Below are positions 44,290-53,300 of a DNA stretch of 64,000 nt, one piece after another. The translations under genes and the position numbers were made by a program. The stretch comes from BPJU01 sp964425225. GTDB taxonomy: Bacteria; Planctomycetota; Planctomycetia; Pirellulales; Pirellulaceae. The stretch's first letter is position 1; each line of letters opens with the position of its first letter. The notes beneath the pieces were generated by a model, which saw nothing but the letters and a program-made list of their open reading frames with translations, did no database searches and had not been told where the DNA came from. The DNA is taken from positions 1 to 64,000 of the forward strand of contig CAYRMD010000001.1 of NCBI GenBank assembly GCA_964425225.1, read 5' to 3'.

Positions 44290-45697
44290 GCAGTCCTTTC
44301 CGATGTGCAGAGTAGTCGGCTGTTGTTTGTGGTTTATCCTAGGTGTCTGGTATGTCTTGCATCCAGCAATGTCAACTACGGTAGCGGCGGAGGCCAGCCG
44401 GCGCTTGAACGTACTGTTCATTGCCGTGGACGATCTGAATCATTGGGTAGGCCACCTGGGCCGGCATCCGCAAACGCGTACGCCGAACCTGGATCGGTTG
44501 GCAGCGGAGGGTGTGAGCTTTACGCGAGCCTACTGTGCGGCTCCAGCGTGCAACCCATCGCGCGCCGCATTGCTCTCCGGACGTAGGCCAAGTAGCACCG
44601 GCTGCTACCTCAATTCCCAAAACTGGCGCCCCGCCATACCGGAATCGCAATTACTGAATAGCTATTTTGCTCAAGCCGGTTATGCCGTCTGGGGAGCCGG
44701 GAAAATCTATCACGGCCCACAGGATCGGGGTGGCCACTGGGACGAATACTTCGTTGCCCGGAATCTCCCATTGATCCGACACCCCGAGGCCCCGGATGAG
44801 GGTGTGGGTGGAATTATGTTTTATCCGTTGGCTAATGATGACGAGCAGATGCCGGACTACCAAGTTGTAGGTTACGGAATTGACAAACTCATGGCCAAAC
44901 ATGACCGACCGTTCTTCTTGGCTATTTGCCTTTCGAAACCGCATATGCCTTTTGCGGTACCGAAGAAATGGTTCGACATGTTTCCACTTGAATCGATCCA
45001 GTTGCCTCCCTACCGCGAAGATGATTTGGAAGACGTGCCGCCGGCCGGACGGCGCATGGCACGACCGAATAATGATCATCAGGCCATCGTACGGTCCGGT
45101 CGGTGGCGCGAGGCGGTCCGCGCATACTTGGCGACCATCGCTTTTGCCGATGCACAAATCGGACGCTTGCTCGATGCTTTGGATCGCTCAGAATACCGCG
45201 ACAATACGATCGTCGTACTCTGGAGCGACCATGGATGGAGCTTAGGGGAAAAGTCCCACTGGCGTAAATTCGCTTTGTGGGAAGAGCCGACCCGGAGTGT
45301 GCTAATCTGGCGCGTTCCGGGGCTGACTCCGCGCGGACAACGATGCGATCGGACTGTAGACTTCCTATCCATTTACCCAACGCTGTGTGACCTGGTCGAA
45401 CTACCACGCCCTGCCCACTTGGAAGGCCAGAGCATTATCACGTTGCTGCGCGATCCTGGAGCACCCTGGGAATTCCCGGCCATTACGACGTATGGGCGTG
45501 GCAATCATGCGGTTCGTACCGAGAAATGGCGATATATTCGCTACGCAAACGGCGACGAAGAGTTGTACCATAACGAAGTGGATCCGTACGAATACGAGAA
45601 TCTGGCGAGCAAATCGGAGTTGGCTTCTATCAAGCAAGAATTGGCGAGGTGGCTACCTTCCTCGGACGCGCCGGACCTACCGGGCCGCCGCCGCTAA
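44270..45697 (+). CDS. Sulfatase (formylglycine type, iduronate-2-sulfatase-like)
   Basis: 475 residues. Signal/membrane segment (~13-45). The N-terminal calcium site is LNVLFIAVDDLNHWVG. The sulfatase signature C94-N-P-S-R98 in APACNPSRAALLSGRRPSSTG has the Cys that a formylglycine-generating enzyme oxidises. VWGAGKIYHG, FFLAICLSKPHMPFAVP and LWSDHGWSLGEKSHWRKFALWEE are iduronate-sulfatase-like blocks. It removes sulfate esters from polysaccharides in the periplasm. GGAAGGAGG lies 7 nt before the ATG. It overlaps the methyltransferase gene. The formylglycine-generating enzyme is not in the window. Confidence 0.95.
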   Translation: MRQVRFRQSFPMCRVVGCCLWFILGVWYVLHPAMSTTVAAEASRRLNVLFIAVDDLNHWVGHLGRHPQTRTPNLDRLAAEGVSFTRAYCAAPACNPSRAALLSGRRPSSTGCYLNSQNWRPAIPESQLLNSYFAQAGYAVWGAGKIYHGPQDRGGHWDEYFVARNLPLIRHPEAPDEGVGGIMFYPLANDDEQMPDYQVVGYGIDKLMAKHDRPFFLAICLSKPHMPFAVPKKWFDMFPLESIQLPPYREDDLEDVPPAGRRMARPNNDHQAIVRSGRWREAVRAYLATIAFADAQIGRLLDALDRSEYRDNTIVVLWSDHGWSLGEKSHWRKFALWEEPTRSVLIWRVPGLTPRGQRCDRTVDFLSIYPTLCDLVELPRPAHLEGQSIITLLRDPGAPWEFPAITTYGRGNHAVRTEKWRYIRYANGDEELYHNEVDPYEYENLASKSELASIKQELARWLPSSDAPDLPGRRR

Positions 45698-45835
45698 AGC
45701 CCACAGGCGCCACACGGTCAATAGGGACTGCTCGGACTACCGACATAGATTATCTGTACTGGACCGAGAGCCGCCCGTCGAGATTCAAACTCGGACAGCT
45801 TGCGTGCACTCTCGATCGCTCACGATGCAACGATG

Positions 45836-45860
45836 AGGGGGCGCAGCATGGCGTGCCCCT
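45836..45860. repeat. REP-like imperfect palindrome
   Basis: AGGGGGCGCAGCAT followed by GGCGTGCCCCT forms an imperfect GC-rich stem, similar in type to the palindromes at 41658 and 46140. Confidence 0.4.
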
Positions 45861-46014
45861 ACCGGTTGAAGCTTGGTTCGCCTACTGGCTCCTTTGCCTG
45901 ACTCGGCAGAAGTCAGGCTCCAATTCATCGGGCCAAAAAATATTCCGGGGAAAACACCAGAGTTTTCCATGTGTGCGTCTTGTTTGTACGTGCGTCTTTC
46001 CCGCACCGTGGCAG

Positions 46015-46158
46015 GGTTTTGCGCGGTTTGTTTCGTTCCATCCCGTACGTTGTAAGGGAAGACCAAAGGAATCTCGCCGCTCGTCATGCGGACCTGCCCA
46101 CGCTGTTCGAAAATCAGCAGAGCAATCCACGTCAGTAGGGGCACGTTGCTACGTGCCG
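46015..46158 (+). repeat. Copy of dispersed repeat family 2, with terminal palindrome
   Basis: Counterpart of 41525-41682. The terminal palindrome (46140-46157, GGCACGT TGCT ACGTGCC) and its left flank match the other copy over 23 bases, read as reverse complement. Confidence 0.6.
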
Positions 46159-46460
46159 TGCACACGGCTTAAATCGGGGTTCGGCTTTACAGAGTCACTC
46201 CCCCATAAGGGAGCAACACTCCAACACAGCCGCAACCGTAGGGCAGTGGCACACTGTGAATCGAACCACGTTCTTTGATCGAGGCGCGTCGCAAACCCGG
46301 GCTTCCAGATCGTGCGTTACCCAGGTACACCGAGTTCGCGGCGGACTCGCGAGGGGCGTGTGCGCTTGTCGACCATAGGCAAATTTTGGACGCACCAGGG
46401 AAGCGCAAACTCTCCGGGAACGAAGACGCAGTGAGGAGATGGACGCTACACGGCAACTTC

Positions 46461-46540
46461 GTTGCGCCTTAGCGCCTGTGCGTTGCATTCAATTGGCGGA
46501 TCCTTTACGGTCGCGACCCTGTTAAGCCGTCGTTCGACGG
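46461..46540 (+). repeat. Composite copy of dispersed repeat family 1 with hairpin
   Basis: GTTGCGCCTTAGCGCCTGTG is box 1, CTTTACGGTCGCGACCCTGT is box 2, followed by a hairpin CCGTCG-TT-CGACGG (46527-46540). This is the best-preserved copy in the window. Confidence 0.6.
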
Positions 46541-46809
46541 AACGGCTTTGATAAGAATTACGCGCATCGGGTCACATCTGGTGAAGCAGAAAAAGGCAGA
46601 CGTACGCCAGGTCCAGCAAAGGAAAAAAAACATTTCACCCACCATATAAACGGACACATCGTTGTCACTGCTGCCGCGAAAAGTAACTTAAGGTCCGCGA
46701 TGGACTGCCTCTTACACGAAAATCCCGCCCACGATAAAAACGCACACACGATGCCCCTTTTTACGGTCGCCAAATGATGTGAATGTAAGCTACGCTTACT
46801 TAGAAACCA

Positions 46810-48357
46810 GTGTTGGGCAATTGTAGCGCGCCTAACTTGGGCGCTTCGTGTTTGGCAACCTGCATGAAAAATTCACAAAAGTGCCCAAATCAGGAATCGG
46901 CTCTTTCCGGAGTCGTGGCACGAGCATGCCGGGCGTTGCGCGACTCGCCCTTCGCCGATCTTTGGTTGAACAAGATAGGACTCGGTCAGCGGGAACAGAG
47001 CTGGAGGAACCTAACAACAGACCATCCCCTTTGGTCGCAGGTCACGGAGCAATTGTTCGAACTTACCGAGTTTGTCGAGACGAACGTCGCTTCGGATACT
47101 GTCGACAATCCGTGTTTGGCCAATAGCAGTCTAATCTGTCCGGTACAATCAGCGTCTCAGCTCGAGAAACGGACGACGGATCAGCTCGCAAGTCACTTGG
47201 CGATTCTTGCCACGTTTCACGATTCCTGCTCGATTCCGCTTGTGCGAATGGCCTGGCGCGAAATCCGGAGTCGTATGGCGGGCGTACTTCGGCATGCGGC
47301 GGATACGGCGTCGCCGGTCAAGAGGTCGCACGCGGAATACTGCCTTTGGTGGAATCTCTGTTTCGAGCCGTCGGGACTCATCGTGCTCGGTAGCCTACTG
47401 GGAGACCCTTACGAGCAGTTTGTTGCCTGCGCGCACGCTCAACCCGCGCCGTTTGTCCAATTGGAGCGGTCGACTCTCGGGTTCGATCACCGTCAAGTGA
47501 TACACGGACTTTGGGAGGCGTTCGACTTAGGAGTTATGATTCGCCTGTCGCCGGTTGACGGTATTAGTGCTCAGCGCGATGTCAGGAACAAATGCACGTT
47601 TGGTGAAGAGATATTTTCTTACCCGTTTGCCGACATACCCACCGACTTCTACTCAGCGGAAAACCAAACGTGTTCTTTAAGCTCGGCATCGAACGAGGTA
47701 CATAAGCGATTGGACAAGCTCGACCAACTTGTGACGCTCCTAGGAACTGGAGCCGATTCCTCGGAAGAGTACTATTGCCACACGATGGACGATCCGCTGA
47801 ATAGCGGCGCGCAGGCAACCGACACAGTCAATGATACGGAACCGGTCTCGATTCCGGGAACGGAGGCGGGTACCGATGCTGGCCACGTGGACGCGGTCAC
47901 GGGTGAGAGATTCGAGTTGTTTTTGGAAGAGACGGTGCACCAGTGTCGTAATCGCCGACTACCTTTATCGCTCGTTCTCGTCGAATGGCCTGATGCCTCG
48001 GGTTACTTTCGGCCGGAAAAATCCCAACCTTGGGAAGCCGTCCTGGCATCGTACTACGCTCACTTATGCCCAACCATGTGCGCGATGCGCTTGCCCAATG
48101 CGCGAGTGGCGATTCTGCTGCCAGCCATCGACCGACCCGAGGCACTGCGCGCCAGTCGTAAAGTTTCCCAACTCTTGAAAACTTTGTGCCCCGTTGCGGG
48201 ACCAACGAGCATGGCGCAGCCACTGTCGATAGCCGTTGTAGGATGCCGAGAACTACCCAGGTCCCTCCGGGCCACCAACTTTCTGCGCACAGCCGAGCAG
48301 TGCCTCGAGTCGGCAATTGCCAACGGCGGAGGAATCAAGAGCCTGGACGTTACCTAA
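46810..48357 (+). CDS. Degenerate GGDEF-domain protein
   Basis: 515 residues from a GTG at 46810; an ATG at 46864 would give 497. Residues ~20-290 are Cys/His-containing and helical without a family I know; ~320-355 is a Thr/Glu/Gly-rich linker. The C-terminal ~155 residues follow a GGDEF fold: DAVTGERFELFLEETV, LPLSLVLVEWPD, CAMRLPNARVAILLPAID and a final TAEQCLESAIANGGG. The GGDEF signature itself is replaced by PNARV (429-433), and DHFK-type metal/GTP residues are missing, so cyclase activity is not expected. It may bind c-di-GMP or another partner or have lost function. No good ribosome binding site is visible for either start. Confidence 0.72.
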   Translation: MLGNCSAPNLGASCLATCMKNSQKCPNQESALSGVVARACRALRDSPFADLWLNKIGLGQREQSWRNLTTDHPLWSQVTEQLFELTEFVETNVASDTVDNPCLANSSLICPVQSASQLEKRTTDQLASHLAILATFHDSCSIPLVRMAWREIRSRMAGVLRHAADTASPVKRSHAEYCLWWNLCFEPSGLIVLGSLLGDPYEQFVACAHAQPAPFVQLERSTLGFDHRQVIHGLWEAFDLGVMIRLSPVDGISAQRDVRNKCTFGEEIFSYPFADIPTDFYSAENQTCSLSSASNEVHKRLDKLDQLVTLLGTGADSSEEYYCHTMDDPLNSGAQATDTVNDTEPVSIPGTEAGTDAGHVDAVTGERFELFLEETVHQCRNRRLPLSLVLVEWPDASGYFRPEKSQPWEAVLASYYAHLCPTMCAMRLPNARVAILLPAIDRPEALRASRKVSQLLKTLCPVAGPTSMAQPLSIAVVGCRELPRSLRATNFLRTAEQCLESAIANGGGIKSLDVT

Positions 48358-48430
48358 ACTGCCGCAGAGTTTCGTTCTACAGTGACGCCACGGCAGCACG
48401 ACGCGAGAACGCAAATGCACCATTCACTTG

Positions 48431-48472
48431 CTCCGCTTAGCGCCTGTGCGACTTTGCGTCTGTGCGCTAAAT
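48431..48472 (+). repeat. Copy of dispersed repeat family 1 (box 1 only)
   Basis: CTCCGCTTAGCGCCTGTGCG, ACTTTGCGTCTGTGCGCTAA and ATCC repeat box 1 about twice. It ends 6 bp before the stop codon of the convergent zinc-ribbon gene. Confidence 0.55.
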
Positions 48473-48477
48473 CCTCC

Positions 48478-49236
48478 CTACGAATTCAATCCCCACCGAT
48501 ACGATTCTGTGAGGGTTTTTGACTTGTCAGCCTCCCGAATGACGACTAGTCTACGTGGCGCGTTCTGAACTCGTTCCGGTTGACCTCGTGCCCTCCAACG
48601 GAAACTGAGAAGCCCACTTGAAGGCGGTGTGACCCAACTGGACTTGTTTTTTTCCTTGGCCGCATCCCCCTCCATATAGTTGAAAAACACTACGCCAGCA
48701 CCGACCGCTAAAGCAAAGACGATCAACATCACAGCGAAAATCAACCAAGCGCTGGTCGGCGTACCGTAACCCATATCTTGCCGTAACGGTTCGTTTGCCA
48801 GTTCGCGCTCCGCAAAATCCAGCATCTTATCCACCTCGGTTTTGGAGGGCTCCAAATCGACTTTTGGCTCTTCATCTTCGATTTGGGCACCTAAGCCCAA
48901 CGTCTTGAGTCGTCGCCCGGTTTTAAAGTCGTAACCGCAGTGAATACATAGCACGGCATGTTTCGGCAATTCGGCGTGACACTGCGGACACTCAACTCCC
49001 TCCGTTGGGGCGAACAACCCGAGCTCGTCCCAAACCTTCTGGTCAACGCCTCCTTGGGACTTCGGCGAGGTGCTTTTCGCACTAGTGCCGCCCTTGGCTG
49101 ACGGCGAGGCGATTGATTTAGTATTAGATGGCACCTGCAGCACTTTCCCACACTTCGGACACCGTGCCGTTTTGCCCGCCGCGGCATCCGGGGCCGACAA
49201 CTTCTGGCCGCACGAACATGTCACGAGGATCGGCAT
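48478..49236 (-). CDS. Zinc-ribbon membrane protein of unknown function
   Basis: 252 residues. An N-terminal zinc ribbon (TCSCGQKLSAP and ARCPKCGKVLQVP, residues ~6-32) is followed by a Ser/Lys-rich linker. A second double-CxxC ribbon (VECPQCHAELPKHAVLCIHCGYDF, ~75-100) comes next, then an acidic stretch and one membrane helix (~165-187, AWLIFAVMLIVFALAVGAGVV). The short C-terminus is basic. Proteins of this layout are common in Planctomycetes with no assigned role. The start at 49236 (MPILVTCSCG) is the family-like N-terminus; five residues further upstream another Met exists. It is convergent with the degenerate GGDEF gene. Confidence 0.8.
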   Translation of the reverse strand: MPILVTCSCGQKLSAPDAAAGKTARCPKCGKVLQVPSNTKSIASPSAKGGTSAKSTSPKSQGGVDQKVWDELGLFAPTEGVECPQCHAELPKHAVLCIHCGYDFKTGRRLKTLGLGAQIEDEEPKVDLEPSKTEVDKMLDFAERELANEPLRQDMGYGTPTSAWLIFAVMLIVFALAVGAGVVFFNYMEGDAAKEKNKSSWVTPPSSGLLSFRWRARGQPERVQNAPRRLVVIREADKSKTLTESYRWGLNS

Positions 49237-49414
49237 TGGACGACCTCTCAACAGTGGTTCAAATACCCACTATCGACAAAACACGCTTTACGCGCATCGA
49301 TATACGGCGGAACGCTGCTTGGCTTCGCCGATAGAGCAATCTACCCCAAAATCTGATTCTGTCCCGAATCGATCCTAAATACAACTAACAGACAATCGGC
49401 CAAGGCTACCAATC

Positions 49415-49561
49415 ATGAATCCTGGGAGAAGTGGTGGATTTTATTACCACTTTCTAGGCATGTTATTATCACAAAAGGTAGTAGTGCGAGCGTTGATCCC
49501 TGCGTTCTTGTTGATTCTAGCTACGTTGGGTGATCGTAACATCGACGCCCAAGATCCTTAG
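49415..49561 (+). CDS. Small signal-peptide-like ORF, possible gene remnant
   Basis: 48 residues. From the inner Met16 it reads as a complete signal peptide (LLSQKVVVRALIPAFLLILA followed by a small polar segment ending AQDP), then stops where a mature protein would begin. That suggests a truncated secreted-protein gene; it could also encode a small membrane peptide. No clear ribosome binding site. Confidence 0.3.
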   Translation: MNPGRSGGFYYHFLGMLLSQKVVVRALIPAFLLILATLGDRNIDAQDP

Positions 49562-49652
49562 TTCTTAAGAATGGCTACGGCATGAGCCAATCTCCGTTAC
49601 TTACTGAAAGCGTCGCGAATTAAATGCACCGGATTACGGGCGAAGGTGCAGC

Positions 49653-49672
49653 GGCGGGTGCCCAACCCGTCC
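49653..49672. repeat. REP-like palindrome
   Basis: GGCGGGTGCCCAACCCGTCC: GC-rich stem with one weak pair, similar to the unit at 23581-23600. Confidence 0.4.
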
Positions 49673-49714
49673 CGATAAAAGTACGCGGCTCGATTCCAAC
49701 GGCGCCGCTGCCCC

Positions 49715-49856
49715 ACGGTCACAGCTCTGTTGACCTGCTCCTTTGTCGCGATTGCGGCTGTGCTGAGGTGCCTCTTGGGATAGCGTTCCTGTACGGTCCT
49801 AGCCCTGTTGGGGGGCTGTTGGGGTGCGGCTACTTAACGGTCGCGGCTGAATTGGG
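49715..49856 (+). repeat. Three degenerate tandem-like copies of repeat family 1 box 2
   Basis: ACGGTCACAGCTCTGTTGAC (49715), ACGGTCCTAGCCCTGTTGGG (49793) and ACGGTCGCGGCTGAATTGGG (49837) are diverged versions of the ACGGTCGCGGCTCTGTTAAG box seen at 46507, 11577 and 41884. Confidence 0.5.
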
Positions 49857-50379
49857 ATGGCCATTGAACGCTTTTGAGCGACTGGCTCCCGGGACGGATC
49901 CGGGACGGTAAACGTCGTGTTTGTCTCTCAAAGAGCAACTTTGGGCATTGAACGGGGTTTGGAACTTTACGATTAGTCAGCGCGTCGAAACTAAGCTGAA
50001 TTGCGCGGCAGTATCGGAAGTAGGTCATTTTGTCCATCGGCGGTTCCGGATTAATTCCGTTCAAATGCGGAATGAGACAGTTATGGCCCTACTAACCCGC
50101 AAAGGGCTTTAGTTGCACAAATTGGGATGGATAGGAAGTATAGGAATTCTGAGTAATATATGTGGAAATTGGCGATTTTGTTGAAACTAAGGGGTGGGTA
50201 ACTATAATCGCAAGAGTTAGCGGCAAAAGGAAAATCGATAGCTGGAGTAGCCTCGCCAATAAGGGGTCTAAAGCAGCGGGCTGCTTTTTCTAAAGCGTTG
50301 TTGCCCAAGGCTTGAAAGAAAAACAGCTTTGTTTTGCCCGACGGTGGTAAAGCTCAAGAAGCAACAAGAGGGTTGATAC

Positions 50380-53300
50380 ATGGCGATGCGTCGTATCGCA
50401 ACGGCACTGAAGAGGATTTATCGGGAACGCAAGCGGCGGTTAGAAAAGCGCGAGCGACCCGGGCAGCGTCGGCGGGTGGTTGAGCCCTTAGAGGACCGCC
50501 GCCTTTTAGCTGGCGGTCCGATCTTGGTAGGCGTGCAGTCGGGCGACGGCAATCTGTTTCGACGTGACGGGATTAGCGTCTTTAATATTGCCCCGAACAC
50601 GTTGAAGTTGACCTTCGACGGTAATCAGCGGTTTACGACGAATGACACGCTGCTAAATCAGGCGATTCGTTTGACACGAGCCGGCGCCGACGGGCTTCTC
50701 GGTACGCCGGATGATGCGCGGGTAGTTCCGGCATTTATCGGCCCAAATTCGGCACCCAATGAGAACGAGATCTTATTGCGCTTTGCCGAGAAACTTCCCG
50801 ACGATCTGTATCGGCTCGAAATCTTTGCCCGTGATAATGTTCCACAAGGCATTCGCGCTTTACGAAATCTCAACGGCGATGCGTTTACGCCGACGGATCC
50901 GAACGCCGATCGAGAGACGGTGTTTTTCGAGTTGGATCTTGGAGCGCAGGTGCGTGCTGTGGTGCCGCAACCGATTTTCCGCGATGCGAACAATCGGCTG
51001 ATCCAACAGGACGATGTGATCTTAGTGTACTTTAACGACGATGATCTTTGGGATCGCCCGGTTTCGACAGTCTCTGGGGGGCCGAATCCGACGGTCGTGG
51101 ATCCTCGCTTTTACCAACTAATTGCCGTCCGCGATACGTTGAGCAACGTCGATGATGTGATGTTTCATCCGACTCGAATCGATTACGATCCGGCGACCGA
51201 CGTAGCGAGGCTTACGTTCGCTCAATCCCTTTACCAATTGACTGGAGATCCGACGCGGGCCACCACATTCCGTTTACGGATCGGTACGGACGAACCGGCG
51301 CCGGCTCCGCCTGAGTTGTTGGACATGCGCGGTCCGGGCAATCCCGAGATGCGGTTTAATATCGACTTGCGCTATCCGGATGACAGCATTCCGCCAGACA
51401 TTCAAGAAGTGATTCGCCGTGCGGCGGATCGCATTGAACAGATTGTCGTGGGTGATTTGCCGGACGAGGGAACCATCGATGATCTTGAAATCACTGTGGT
51501 TGCCGCGCCGCTTGATGGGGTGGGTAGTTTCATTGCGACTGGGTTTCCCACCAATCAGCGAGTCGACTCGCGGCTTCCGTTCAAAGCGCAAATCACCGTG
51601 GATGTGGCTGATCTTTTGGATCGCTTTGACCATCAGCGCGATCAAGAGGAGCTGGCGCGGCTGGGAGCCGTTGCGTCGATCGATGTCCTTGAGGATGGCT
51701 CGACGTATGTTGATGGCCAGACGATTCGAATTACGGATGGGACCGGCGTAACCCGAATCTACGAGTTTGACAACAATGGTTCGGTGTCGTTGGGGGCCAT
51801 TGCCGTTAATTTTTCTTCTGGCCCACCCGCCACGACGCGCACAGACATGGCAGTCCTGTTGCGTAATCAGATCGCCGAGAATCAACCTGTTCTCAATCCG
51901 ACGCTTTCGAGTGATGGTACGCGGGTGTTGCTCTCCCCGGCCGATGGAGTTGCACGCGTTTCGATCAGTGTGGGGGCTCGCGGTATCAAGAACCGACCCT
52001 TCTACGATGTGGCCACGTTGCAGGAAACCATGGAACGGGAAATCCTGCATGCGATGGGTTTCGGACATTTGTGGCCCCAGATGAACTTGATCGTGGGCTT
52101 AGGCACGAATAATCCGCGTTTCGTGGGGACTCGCGCATTAGCCGAATTCAACGCCCATTTTAATGTCAGCCAGACATCGATTCCTGTAGAGAATTTGGGT
52201 GATTTTCGCGGTGTGCCGTTTATCGTCGAGCAACACTGGCGCGAGGAGAATTTCGATCCCCAAAACTTTACTCCTCCGAATAACACCTTGCCTCGGCTGC
52301 GCGGCGAGTTGATGACCGGCTTTCTGAACTTTGGGGAACCCAATTTGATCAGCCGTGTGACCGTGGCGGCGTTGGCCGACATGGGTTACACGGTGGACAT
52401 GCATGCTGCGGATGAGTATCGGGGTGTCTTTCTGCAGTTGAGTAGCCCGCCCACGTTTACCGATGGTGCGTCGATCACCATCGAGGATAGTCGCGGCGTG
52501 GTGCGTCGCTTCGAGTTTGTGGATCTGGATCTTAACAACGGGCAACTCGATGCGAATGCTATTCCGCTGCCGTATCAATCCACCACCACGGCTGCCGAGA
52601 TGGCCCAAACCATCGCTAATGCCGTTACCGATCCGACGGGCCGGTTCGATGTGGTGGCGACCGTTCGCAGTTCGCCTTCAGGTCCGCGCGTGCACTTTTT
52701 CCGTGATCGCAATGTGGTTCTAAGCACATCCCCCGCGGTTACGGGCATGACGCGCGTCTTGGCCAATATCGACCCGCCGATTGCCTACCAGCCACCGGCT
52801 CGTTCGATACCCAGCCGCGATGCGGGATCGAGTTTTTCCACGTCGCTCGATATTTCTCCGCAATTTGACACCAGCATTTCGAATACCGTCAGCCTCGTCA
52901 TCAGCTCGTCGATCGATCCGCAATTCTTGGGTGTACGTGCTGCGGTGATTCGAGTCACCGGCAACGGAAATGAATTAGTCGATGGCTCGTCGTTCGTAAT
53001 CCGGTACAAGAACGATGACAGTATCACTTTTACGTCGGTTAAGTTTGAATTCGACGACTTGTCGTTAGGCGGGGGGCTGAGCGATCCGGCAGCAGTGCCG
53101 GTCCATTATCGCTCCGGACCCCAAGGTGTCGTCTCCTCTCGGGAGGAAATTGCTCAGGCGATCGCCGATGCGATCAACAATACGCCGAGTTCTGTTTTGG
53201 GAGTGCAAGCTCGGGCCGTAGGTACGACTGTGTTCTTGACTCGGCGTAGTACCGACTCTAGCGCTCCGGATCGTCAAACGAATAAGTTCTTGTCGTCGGC

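Larger units (their letters stand above)
45698..46809. other. 1.1-kb spacer with several dispersed repeats
   Basis: No gene seen. An imperfect palindrome (45836-45860), a 7-bp inverted repeat (45896-45902 / 45912-45918), a copy of repeat family 2 (46015-46158) and a composite copy of family 1 followed by a hairpin (46461-46540) fill much of it. Confidence 0.6.
49237..50379. other. 1.1-kb spacer upstream of the giant gene
   Basis: Holds a signal-peptide-like mini-ORF (49415-49561), a REP-like palindrome near 49653 and three degenerate copies of repeat family 1 box 2 (49715, 49793, 49837). No other gene is convincing. No clear -35/-10 pair for the giant gene was found. Confidence 0.5.

Noticed and set aside
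11465..49856. Recurring short repeats considered as a CRISPR array
   Set aside because: The copies are scattered over 38 kb, degenerate, unequally spaced and in both orientations; no cas gene is present.
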